Positions 6,768 through 12,959 of a stretch of 21,281 nt of DNA are shown here, one piece after another. The number at the start of each line of letters is the position of its first letter. Position 1 is the stretch's first letter. The stretch spans positions 1 through 21,281 of IMG/VR virus record IMGVR_UViG_3300006925_000191, one strand, 5' to 3'. Origin of the DNA: a virus. The notes below the pieces were generated by a model. That model was not told the DNA's origin and ran no database searches. It saw only the letters and a program-made list of their open reading frames with translations. The translations under genes and the position numbers were made by a program.

Positions 6768-7611
6768 TACTTTAGTACCCGACATCTATGAACTTCTTGA
6801 GAACCTTTCAAATGGTGAGCCTCTTCCAATAACGGAGGAGGCGCTTGATAAAACAATGGCATCTATGAAAGAAGCTATACTTCATTGGGCAACACCTAGA
6901 CCCAGAGACACTGACTTCACTGTCCGTATGTCTAACGTAGGCAAACCATCTAGACAAATGTGGTTTGAGAAGCGTGACCCTAATGGACGAGGTAGCGTTG
7001 ACGGAGCAACACAAATTAAGTTTCTATACGGCCATGTGTTAGAAGAGATTGTATTAATGCTTGTACGTATGGCAGGACACAATGTAAGCGACGAACAGAA
7101 AGAGGTTGTAGTTGACGGCATTGTAGGACACATGGACTGTAAGATTAACGGGCAAGTAGTTGACGTTAAGTCTGCATCTAAGTTTGCATTCAACAAGTTT
7201 AGAAACGGAACACTTGGTTCTGACGACCCCTTCGGTTATCTCGGACAGCTTGCAGGCTATGAGAAAGCAGAAGGTACAAATGATGGTGGCTTTCTTGTTA
7301 TCAATAAAGAAAGCGGTGAGTTGTGTATGTATGTTCCGGACGACTTAGATAAGCCTAACATTGAAACAAAAATACACACGCTATTGGATGAATTAAAACT
7401 TGACACGCCCCCTGAACTATGTTATAATCCCATACCTGATGGCAAGAAGGGAAACATGCAATTGCCAAAGGGATGTTCGTGGTGTAAATATAAGCACGAA
7501 TGTCACAAGGATGCCAATGATGGCAAAGGTCTTAGGACTTTCCAATACTCTAATGGGTATAGATACTTTACCCACATAGAGTCTGAACCTCAAGTGGATG
7601 AGATATTATGA
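6748..7611 (+). CDS. RecB/Cas4-like PD-(D/E)XK exonuclease, 287 aa
   Basis: This is a probable 5'-3' exonuclease that would degrade host DNA or process phage DNA ends. Motifs in order are a helix with GHVLEE (Glu99/Glu100), GHMD (Asp130), VVDVKS (Asp139, Lys141) and GQLAGY (Gln167). A C-terminal cysteine set follows: Cys225, Cys243, Cys246 and Cys252 in CSWCKYKHEC. Cas4/AddB-type relatives hold an Fe-S cluster with one cysteine from the N-terminal part. Here the usual place reads GKPSRQMW with serine, so Cys225 may supply the fourth ligand. AAGGAG at 6735-6740 supports the start. A perfect promoter lies within its 3' part at 7400-7428. Confidence 0.85.
   Translation: MNQKQLNTLVPDIYELLENLSNGEPLPITEEALDKTMASMKEAILHWATPRPRDTDFTVRMSNVGKPSRQMWFEKRDPNGRGSVDGATQIKFLYGHVLEEIVLMLVRMAGHNVSDEQKEVVVDGIVGHMDCKINGQVVDVKSASKFAFNKFRNGTLGSDDPFGYLGQLAGYEKAEGTNDGGFLVINKESGELCMYVPDDLDKPNIETKIHTLLDELKLDTPPELCYNPIPDGKKGNMQLPKGCSWCKYKHECHKDANDGKGLRTFQYSNGYRYFTHIESEPQVDEIL
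7400..7428 (+). promoter_or_regulatory. Perfect sigma70 promoter inside the exonuclease gene
   Basis: TTGACA (7400-7405) and TATAAT (7423-7428) are separated by exactly 17 bases on the plus strand. They lie within codons for the exonuclease segment LDTPPELCYN. Transcription from about position 7435 would cover the last 60 codons of this gene and then the downstream set from 7608 through nrdJ. It could raise expression of the endonuclease and nucleotide genes independently of the replication block. Confidence 0.7.
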
Positions 7612-7895
7612 ATCAGAGAATGGCGAAACGTATAAGAAAACACGCAGAGTCTTTACAGGTTATTTGGCTTAAGAGTCTCCTCAATCCAGAGGAGGCTGCT
7701 AAGATTACTAAAGATAACTTTAAAAAGATGCTGCCCGAACAAACACACATCTGGTCAAAGGGAACAATATTTACTAGCTTCTATACATTGAAGTGGCTCT
7801 CAATAAAAATAAAACAACTCATTAAAATCTTTCCGCACAAGAATATTGAAGATATAACGCATGAAGATATTCAATGGAAGATGGAGCAACGATGA
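7608..7895 (+). CDS. Small basic hypothetical protein, 95 aa
   Basis: This is a lysine- and arginine-rich protein with an N-terminal helix (KRIRKHAESLQVIWLKSLLNPEEA) that looks familiar from small proteins of marine T7-like phages, but no function is known. The middle has aromatic and hydrophobic residues (IFTSFYTLKWLSIKIKQLI), and the end is acidic-basic mixed. Its ATG overlaps the exonuclease stop (ATGA) and its own stop overlaps the endonuclease start. It is the first gene fully downstream of the internal promoter at 7400-7428. A nucleic-acid-binding role is possible given its charge. Confidence 0.65.
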   Translation: MNQRMAKRIRKHAESLQVIWLKSLLNPEEAAKITKDNFKKMLPEQTHIWSKGTIFTSFYTLKWLSIKIKQLIKIFPHKNIEDITHEDIQWKMEQR

Positions 7896-8368
7896 AAAAA
7901 ATACGCAAAGGCTATAGGAAGGCCAGAGTAAAGCGGCCAGTTGAGAAGGGAGTCGTTAAAGGATATGACTCTAACTGGGAGTATCAGTTACATACTGGTA
8001 TATTAGATGGGTGGGAACACCACGTTGATAAAGTTGAGTATACTATTTCTCACAAGTATGAGCCAGACTTTGTAAAGCTTATAGACGGTAAGAAGATATT
8101 GCTAGAAGCTAAGGGCAGGTTCTGGGACAGCGCAGAATACTCAAAGTATGTTTGGATTGCAAAGGTTCTGCCCGAAGATGTTGAACTAGTGTTTCTGTTT
8201 GCCAACCCCAACGCCCCTATGCCTGCAGCCAAAGTCCGTAAAGATGGAACACGAAGGTCTCACGGCGAGTGGGCCTCGTCACATGACTTTAGATGGTATA
8301 GCGAAGACAGTATTCCGGACAGTTGGATAAACATTAAAAACAAAGAGGACTTTAAAAATGAGCATTAA
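7892..8368 (+). CDS. T7 gp3-like endonuclease I (Holliday junction resolvase), 158 aa
   Basis: The enzyme cleaves branched DNA and, in T7, also breaks down host DNA and resolves replication intermediates before packaging. The catalytic set matches T7 endonuclease I (Glu20, Asp55, Glu65, Lys67): Glu30 in SNWEYQ, Asp59 in YEPDF, and Glu72 and Lys74 in LLEAKGRFWDS. Further family residues include VFLFANPN and a C-terminal HGEWASSH. Length is near the T7 protein (149). An in-frame ATG at 7874 exists. The one at 7892 is preferred because it has GGAG at 7883-7886 and overlaps the previous stop as ATGA. It overlaps the next gene by 11 bases. Confidence 0.92.
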   Translation: MKKIRKGYRKARVKRPVEKGVVKGYDSNWEYQLHTGILDGWEHHVDKVEYTISHKYEPDFVKLIDGKKILLEAKGRFWDSAEYSKYVWIAKVLPEDVELVFLFANPNAPMPAAKVRKDGTRRSHGEWASSHDFRWYSEDSIPDSWINIKNKEDFKNEH

Positions 8369-8981
8369 TGATGCAACACCCGAAGAATGGGACAGGGTTA
8401 GCCGTACAGGAGAACCTACGTTTGAAGAATACATGAAGCGTTTAAATTCTAAATATGTTTATGACAGCACCGAAGCGTATAAGCCTGATGCCAATACATT
8501 ATATCACGCATCAGAATTTGCCGACTGTTGGAACAGGCTAAGAAAGGAGCATCCTGCATTAGAGCCTGCTTCCTGTAATCCTTCTCTAGATAGAGCGATG
8601 TTAGAAGCCCATAGGCAATACTGGTCAATAGAAACAGAAGTAGAACCTACGTTTAAGCTTCCTGAAGATGCCGAAGAAAGAAAAGCTATTCCTGTTTATA
8701 CAGGCTTTATAGATTATTTCCCTCGTGCTATTGCCGCTGTTTCTCATCTGTCTTTAGTTGGTGGAATACAACACGGACAAACAGCAGAGACGCTACATTG
8801 GAATAGAAATAAATCTGGGGACGAGTTAGATGCTATGATGCGGCACGTTATTGATAAGGACTGGGTGCAGGTAGCTTGGAGAGCGATGGCTAACTTAGAG
8901 AAAAAACTAGAGGTCGAAGCCGAAGCTGAAGAGTCTCATAGGGCTTCTACTTTCGGGGCTTATAAAGAAGAGAAAAACTAA
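8358..8981 (+). CDS. dATP/dGTP diphosphohydrolase-like protein (DUF5664 type), 207 aa
   Basis: The C-terminal half (about 112-185) matches the phage dATP/dGTP pyrophosphohydrolase family (DUF5664, MazG-like all-alpha fold). It shows GFIDYFPRA (116-124), SLVGGIQHG (132-140), LHWNRNKSGDELDAMMRH (146-163) and a trailing VAWRAMANLEKKLE. Such enzymes convert purine dNTPs to dNMP and pyrophosphate. The N-terminal 110 residues are not recognised and include a SEFADCWNR segment. It lies between the endonuclease and the ribonucleotide reductase, consistent with dNTP-pool control. Relatives accompany 2-aminoadenine synthesis in some phages, but no PurZ is present here. The tail is rich in Glu and Ala. 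GAGGA at 8345-8349 supports the start. Confidence 0.75.
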   Translation: MSINDATPEEWDRVSRTGEPTFEEYMKRLNSKYVYDSTEAYKPDANTLYHASEFADCWNRLRKEHPALEPASCNPSLDRAMLEAHRQYWSIETEVEPTFKLPEDAEERKAIPVYTGFIDYFPRAIAAVSHLSLVGGIQHGQTAETLHWNRNKSGDELDAMMRHVIDKDWVQVAWRAMANLEKKLEVEAEAEESHRASTFGAYKEEKN

Positions 8982-9142
8982 TGCGCTGCTACTACTGTAA
9001 TGGATATCTTGTCTGGGGAGGTGATGTAGACATCTCCCACGAAGACGAGACGTTTCACACAGAGACAAATTTAACTTGCTCTGAGTGTGGCGGTTTCCAT
9101 GTAATCTATTGCCCCAAGGAGGGAAAAAATAATGACAGTTAA
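8981..9142 (+). CDS. Short zinc-ribbon protein, 53 aa
   Basis: This gene is easily missed for its length. It encodes two CxxC knuckles: Cys3/Cys6 in MRCYYCNG and Cys33/Cys36 in LTCSECGGFH. The spacer contains GGDVDISHEDE, and Cys44 follows near the end. That is a complete zinc-ribbon layout. The ATG overlaps the stop of the diphosphohydrolase gene (TAATG), a weak GAAGAG lies 8 bases upstream, and its end overlaps the next gene by 11 bases. It fills a gap that would otherwise be the only sizeable hole in this operon. Function is unknown; nucleic-acid or partner binding is possible. Confidence 0.75.
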   Translation: MRCYYCNGYLVWGGDVDISHEDETFHTETNLTCSECGGFHVIYCPKEGKNNDS

Positions 9143-9329
9143 TTATATGAATTTATTGTGGAGCTTTGAATTTAGAAACGGCTTCGGTTTCGATATAGAA
9201 GCAGCAGATAGTCGTGCAGTTTGGACTACTAACGGAGAAGGAGATATAAAAGCTATGCAGTTTGATGGTATAGTTATCTGTCTTCCCTTCTGTATTTTCT
9301 GCGTAGGAAATCTTCTACAGGAAGATTAA
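9132..9329 (+). CDS. Small hypothetical protein, 65 aa
   Basis: The protein has a strand-rich N-terminal half (WSFEFRNGFGFDIEAADSRAV) and a hydrophobic end (FDGIVICLPFCIFCVGNLL, about 44-62) containing three cysteines. That end could be a buried strand pair or a short membrane-associated segment. A strong AAGGAGGG (9116-9123) lies 8 bases before the ATG, within the end of the zinc-ribbon gene. It directly precedes nrdJ. No family is recognised, and a link to the reductase is only positional. Confidence 0.65.
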   Translation: MTVNYMNLLWSFEFRNGFGFDIEAADSRAVWTTNGEGDIKAMQFDGIVICLPFCIFCVGNLLQED

Positions 9330-9363
9330 CATAATTTAAAAACTAACAAAAGGAATAGCAGTA

Positions 9364-11247
9364 ATGGACAAGTACCAACAGTTTATACACAAGAGCCGCT
9401 ACGCTAGGTGGCTGAAAGACGAAGGACGCAGAGAAACGTGGGAAGAAACTGTTCAGCGATATGTTGACTTCTGGTTAAACAGGAAGCAGATAGACAAGAA
9501 AACAGCCGAAAGATTGTATGATGGAATAGTAACACAAAAAGTTATGCCCTCCATGCGGTGCATGATGACAGCGGGAGAGGCTTTAGATAAAGACAACGTA
9601 GCAGGATTCAACTGCAGCTACCTAGCTATTGATTCTCCGAGAGCCTTTGACGAGTTAATGTATGTACTGATGTGTGGAACTGGAGTAGGCTTTAGCGTAG
9701 AAAGAAACTTCATAAATAAGCTGCCCATCATTGCTGAGACCTTTCATCCAACCGACACTACAATAGTTGTAGGGGATAGTAAGATTGGGTGGGCTTCAGC
9801 ATTTAGAGAGTTAATTGCAATGCTGTATGCCGGAAAGATTCCTAAGTGGGATACCAGTAAAGTGCGTCCCTCTGGAGAAAGACTAAAGACATTCGGCGGT
9901 AGAGCCTCTGGCCCTCAACCACTTGAAGACTTGTTTCGTTTTTGCGTAGAAGTTTTTCAGAAAGCTGCAGGACGTAAGCTAACATCTATTGAGTGCCACG
10001 ATGTAGTGTGTAAGATTGCTGACATTGTAGTTGTAGGAGGCGTTAGGCGTTCAGCCCTTATAAGTCTATCAAACTTATCCGACATTAGAATGGCTAAGGC
10101 TAAGGTAGGAGCTTGGTGGGAAGCTGATGGACATCGAAGGCTTGCCAACAACAGCGTAGCTTATACAGAGAAGCCTGACTTTGAATCCTTTTTAAATGAA
10201 ATGAAGACTTTGTATGAAAGCCGAGCAGGTGAAAGAGGACTATTTAGTCGTGTAGCTGCACAAAACATAGCGGCACGTAATGGCAGGAGAGACTCTGAGC
10301 AAGACTTCGGGACTAACCCGTGCAGTGAAATCATATTACGCAGTAATCAATTCTGCAATTTATCGGAAGTGGTTGTACGCTCTGATGATACAGAAGAAAC
10401 ACTTAAAGAAAAAGTAGAGTTAGCTTCTATCATAGGAACTCTTCAAGCTACTTTAACTGACTTTAGATACTTACGAAATATATGGCAAAAGAATACAGCC
10501 GAAGAAGCTTTACTAGGCTTAAGCATGACTGGAATCATGGACAACACTTTACTATCGGGACAGGGAGACCAAGATGAACTGGAAACAACTCTATCAAACT
10601 TACGGAATCATGCTATTAAAGTTAATCAAAGATGGGCTAAGAAGCTTGGCATTGAGCAGTCTGCAGCTATTACGTGCGTTAAACCTTCTGGTACTGTTTC
10701 CCAGCTCGTTGATTCTGCTAGTGGCATTCACCCTCGTTTTTCTAAGCATTACATTCGTAGAGTACGCTCAGACAAAAAAGACCCACTTGCAGTCTTTATG
10801 GAAGTAGCAGGGTTTCCGGTAGAGCAAGATGTTATGTCAGAGTCTTCTGTTGTTTATAGCTTTCCGGTAAAGGCTCCAGAGTCCAGTGTAGTTGTAAAAG
10901 ATATTGGAGCTATGGAGCAGCTAAGGTTGTGGAAGACCTACCAGAACCACTGGTGTGAACACAAGCCAAGCATCACTGTATATTATAAAGACAGCGAGTT
11001 CTTACAGGTAGCGCAGTGGATATGGGAAAACTTTGATATATGTAGCGGCATTAGTTTGCTTCCGGTAAGTGACCACGTTTATCAGCAGGCTCCCTACGAG
11101 GATATTGACGAGGCTAAGTATACAGAGCTTTTGAGCAGCATGCCTAAGAACGTGAACTGGAATGACTTGGTTTACTTTGAGCAAGAAGATAACACAACAG
11201 GCTCACAAGAACTAGCGTGTGTCGGCAACGCTTGTGAAATAACATAG
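9364..11247 (+). CDS. nrdJ: Class II (adenosylcobalamin-dependent) ribonucleotide reductase, 627 aa
   Basis: The enzyme reduces ribonucleotides to deoxyribonucleotides with a cobalamin-generated thiyl radical, supplying dNTPs without oxygen or a second subunit. Residues match the monomeric Lactobacillus enzyme. Cys84 (FNCSY) and Cys331 (CNL) form the redox pair. Cys320 in NPCSEI is the thiyl site, with Asn318 and Glu322. Cys619 and Cys624 (CVGNAC) form the C-terminal shuttle. The 408/419 and 731/736 spacings of the model enzyme are kept. KPSGTVSQLVDSASG (440-454) is the substrate-phosphate region. It is shorter than the 739-residue model. AAAGGA near 9349-9354 serves the ATG. No cobalamin riboswitch fits in the 34-base gap upstream. 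Confidence 0.95.
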   Translation: MDKYQQFIHKSRYARWLKDEGRRETWEETVQRYVDFWLNRKQIDKKTAERLYDGIVTQKVMPSMRCMMTAGEALDKDNVAGFNCSYLAIDSPRAFDELMYVLMCGTGVGFSVERNFINKLPIIAETFHPTDTTIVVGDSKIGWASAFRELIAMLYAGKIPKWDTSKVRPSGERLKTFGGRASGPQPLEDLFRFCVEVFQKAAGRKLTSIECHDVVCKIADIVVVGGVRRSALISLSNLSDIRMAKAKVGAWWEADGHRRLANNSVAYTEKPDFESFLNEMKTLYESRAGERGLFSRVAAQNIAARNGRRDSEQDFGTNPCSEIILRSNQFCNLSEVVVRSDDTEETLKEKVELASIIGTLQATLTDFRYLRNIWQKNTAEEALLGLSMTGIMDNTLLSGQGDQDELETTLSNLRNHAIKVNQRWAKKLGIEQSAAITCVKPSGTVSQLVDSASGIHPRFSKHYIRRVRSDKKDPLAVFMEVAGFPVEQDVMSESSVVYSFPVKAPESSVVVKDIGAMEQLRLWKTYQNHWCEHKPSITVYYKDSEFLQVAQWIWENFDICSGISLLPVSDHVYQQAPYEDIDEAKYTELLSSMPKNVNWNDLVYFEQEDNTTGSQELACVGNACEIT

Positions 11248-11259
11248 GAGAGAATAGAA

Positions 11260-11481
11260 GTGAAAGCAAAGGAAGCTAACATACTATCATTTAAAATAAT
11301 TGTCAATCATTCGGGGGCCATCCTAACGGAACTAGGTGGTCTCCCCGAAGACCGATTACATGAAGTGTTTAAAGGTGATGAACTTAAGTTAGTGCGTAAG
11401 ATTATTAGAGACGCTAAACCTAAGTTAGAACAGATGCACGATTACCTAGAGCGTGAACTTACTGCTTACGCTACCACTTAG
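11260..11481 (+). CDS. Small hypothetical protein, 73 aa, GTG start
   Basis: This is a small soluble protein that appears largely helical in its second half (DELKLVRKIIRDAKPKLEQM). No family is recognised. It starts with GTG at 11260 behind a clear AGGAGAG at 11246-11252, 12 bases after nrdJ, so it is probably on the same transcript. It is the last gene of the right-reading arm. Its final 11 bases overlap the end of the oppositely oriented gene ending at 11471. A GC-rich imperfect hairpin at about 11312-11345 lies within it without a T-tract. Confidence 0.65.
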   Translation: MKAKEANILSFKIIVNHSGAILTELGGLPEDRLHEVFKGDELKLVRKIIRDAKPKLEQMHDYLERELTAYATT

Positions 11482-11761
11482 ATTTATTAGCCCAATATGC
11501 TGCAGACATTTTGCCCTTAGCAATATTCTTAGCATGTCGGGCTTTAAAACTAGCACGTTTCTTCTTCATCTTTTCTGACTCTCCGGCTTTGGGTTTGCCT
11601 GCTGTCTTCGCTCCCTGCTCCCCGTATCGGATTGTCTTAATCTTATCGCCTTCTTTAGCCACTACAATGTGGCTTTTCTTTGGGTGGTTGGGTGTGCGCT
11701 TTGGCTTATTGAATCCGCTTACACCTGCTCTTGCTAAACGTGGGTCTTTTTTCTTGCTCAT
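11471..11761 (-). CDS. Lysine-rich basic phage protein, 96 aa
   Basis: The protein has about 23 Lys and 6 Arg against 6 acidic residues by my count. Distinct stretches are DPRLARAGVSGFNKPKRTP near the start, KSHIVVAKEG (29-38), and a C-terminal SFKARHAKNIAKGKMSAAYW that looks conserved among phage proteins I have seen, though I cannot name the family with certainty. Such charge suggests DNA binding, possibly with packaged or newly injected DNA. It is the last gene of the left-reading arm, overlaps its upstream neighbour as ATGA, and converges with the right-reading arm with an 11-base overlap. Confidence 0.75.
   Translation of the reverse strand: MSKKKDPRLARAGVSGFNKPKRTPNHPKKSHIVVAKEGDKIKTIRYGEQGAKTAGKPKAGESEKMKKKRASFKARHAKNIAKGKMSAAYWANKSKW
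11657..11681 (+). terminator. Possible intrinsic terminator for rightward transcripts
   Basis: AGCCAC (11657-11662) and GTGGCT (11669-11674) form a 6-bp stem with a 6-base loop, followed on the plus strand by TTTTCTTT. It lies about 180 bases past the convergent gene ends, inside codons for the conserved KSHIVVAKE motif of the opposite gene. The stem is short and codon-constrained, so the call is weak. Confidence 0.3.
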
Positions 11762-12012
11762 TTTCTATAGCTCCTAGTTTTCTTTGCAATCTTCTTGGGC
11801 TGAGAACTGTGCTGCTTTCCCTTTTTAGTGTCAGCTCTTTTCTTTTTAGACGTAGCTGCATACTCTTTCTTAGTTAAAGCCTGCCTAGCCTTCTTGGGCA
11901 GATAACGCTCTCCAGTTGCTTTCTTTCCTTGGGTACTAGGTTTACCTGACTTGGTTCCCCACTCTTCTTTAGTCCATTTCTTCAGGGACTTCTGTGATTT
12001 TTTAAGTGGCAT
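11758..12012 (-). CDS. Lysine-rich basic protein, C-terminal half of a DUF5872-type protein, 84 aa
   Basis: About 25 Lys and 5 Arg against 5 acidic residues make it extremely basic. It carries SLKKWTKEEWGTKSGKPS (9-26) and RYLPKKARQALTKKEYAATSK (36-56), a module I recall from bacterial and viral proteins where it follows a WSARKAQ module in one chain. Here that first module is the separate upstream gene at 12012-12194. The start overlaps that gene's stop as TAATG, with GGAGG just upstream in the late transcript. Its function is not known. DNA or virion association is inferred from charge and late position. Confidence 0.8.
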   Translation of the reverse strand: MPLKKSQKSLKKWTKEEWGTKSGKPSTQGKKATGERYLPKKARQALTKKEYAATSKKKRADTKKGKQHSSQPKKIAKKTRSYRK

Positions 12013-12194
12013 TACTTGTATCCTCCACCTTTTGCTTTATATTCTTTTGCAAGCATCTGAGCCTTTCGTGCGCTCCACTGTCCTGCTTTACCACCTTTAG
12101 AGCCTGCTTTAATTTTATTGAATAGGTTCTTACGCATAGTAGGTTTAGTATAGTTACCTGCTTTATTTACTGTCGATTTCTTTTTAGCTGGCAT
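12012..12194 (-). CDS. Lysine-rich basic protein, N-terminal half of a DUF5872-type protein, 60 aa
   Basis: The protein has about 15 Lys and 2 Arg with a single acidic residue. Its C-terminal half reads KAGSKGGKAGQWSARKAQ and then LAKEYKAKGGGYK, which I recognise as the first module of DUF5872-type proteins. The N-terminal 25 residues are a basic, low-complexity extension. It overlaps the holin stop and the next start by single bases (TAATG on both sides), which suggests the three small genes and the holin are translated together. The role is unknown and probably linked to the following gene. Confidence 0.8.
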   Translation of the reverse strand: MPAKKKSTVNKAGNYTKPTMRKNLFNKIKAGSKGGKAGQWSARKAQMLAKEYKAKGGGYK

Positions 12195-12592
12195 TAGCTG
12201 TTCCTCGCTACTGATTTTGTTTTCTCCACAGTCCGCATTGTTCCAAGACCTAACATGCCTAAAAGCACTGGCATCATTTCGGCTAAAGCTATCAGGGGAA
12301 TTGACACTTCAGATTCCGCCAAGGCTAGTGCAAAGTTAGCCATAGGAATAAGGATGAAATTCCCAAACATGGCTATTACACATGTCCAGCCGACTGCGGG
12401 TCTCCAGCCAGAAACAAACATATTCCTGTGTGCAGCTTCCACCTTGTTGACTTCAAGCTGTGCTTTAGCAAGCTCTTGAGCATGTGACTCTGCCATCGTA
12501 GCTATGCGGTGAGCCAGTAGATTCTTCTGGTCTTTGTTCTCTATGAACTTATCCAAGAGGGTTGTTACTGGATGAATCAAAGCTTCTAACAT
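12194..12592 (-). CDS. Holin of the 3-TM (Holin_3TMs) type, 132 aa
   Basis: The protein would permeabilise the inner membrane at the end of infection so that the endolysin reaches the cell wall. It has an N-terminal helical region with charged heptads (about 20-56), then the family motif SGWRPAVGW (61-69), and two clear hydrophobic segments (about 66-92 and 97-118). A short basic tail follows. A third, N-terminal segment (about 1-17) is only amphipathic. AGGAG precedes the ATG, inside the end of the endolysin gene one base away. Pairing with an M15 peptidase supports a lysis role. Confidence 0.85.
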   Translation of the reverse strand: MLEALIHPVTTLLDKFIENKDQKNLLAHRIATMAESHAQELAKAQLEVNKVEAAHRNMFVSGWRPAVGWTCVIAMFGNFILIPMANFALALAESEVSIPLIALAEMMPVLLGMLGLGTMRTVEKTKSVARNS

Positions 12593-12593
12593 A

Positions 12594-12959
12594 TTACTTT
12601 CTCCTGTAGCACCACATTACAGGAGCTTTGTCAACTCCAAGAATCCTACTATCCACATGGATGAATGAAGCAGCAACTCCAATGCCTGTAAATCCGGCTT
12701 TAATGGCTTCCTCCACAATCTTAAATCTTTCATTTCCGTTACGCGCTCTAATGTCTGCTGCAATACCTTGGGCATGTGTTCCTGCTTTCTCCTTACGTTT
12801 TTCAATGGAATGCTCTGGACTTCTGTAGCCACTCCTGATAATAAAGGGAAAGCCACACGCTTCCCGCAGTTCGTCAAGTTTGTGTATAAAGTCCCTTGAC
12901 ATTTCGTTTTCGCCTGTTTCTTGGCAGTTGAAGTCTTCTATTTTAAAATACTTAAACAT
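12594..12959 (-). CDS. Endolysin, peptidase M15 family, 121 aa
   Basis: The protein is a zinc L,D- or D,D-peptidase that would cut peptidoglycan stem peptides. Family features in order are the entry sequence YFKIEDFNCQETG, the motif SGYRSPEH (43-50), the zinc ligands His62 and Asp69 in THAQGIAAD, and His101 in FIHVDSR. No signal peptide is seen, so export would depend on the holin. The frame extends to a TTG at 12989. The ATG at 12959 is preferred, with GGGA at suitable spacing, and it overlaps the end of the giant gene by 8 bases. It is short for the family but includes all ligands. Confidence 0.9.
   Translation of the reverse strand: MFKYFKIEDFNCQETGENEMSRDFIHKLDELREACGFPFIIRSGYRSPEHSIEKRKEKAGTHAQGIAADIRARNGNERFKIVEEAIKAGFTGIGVAASFIHVDSRILGVDKAPVMWCYRRK

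Noticed and set aside
9330-9363. Cobalamin riboswitch ahead of nrdJ
   Set aside because: The gap is only 34 bases, far too short for a B12 riboswitch, and the upstream bases are coding.
8358-11247. A 2-aminoadenine (Z-genome) system suggested by the MazZ-like diphosphohydrolase
   Set aside because: No PurZ-like synthetase or DatZ-type dATPase is in the window, and the polymerase is T7 gp5-like rather than of the type linked with Z genomes. It could still lie outside the window.
11278-11306. Minus-strand TTGACA-17-TATGTT promoter-like sequence
   Set aside because: The -10 box matches only 4 of 6 bases, lies in the coding region of the 73-residue gene and would fire antisense into nrdJ. Probably chance in AT-rich sequence.
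11312-11345. GC-rich imperfect hairpin as a terminator
   Set aside because: It has no T-tract on either strand and is explained by coding sequence.
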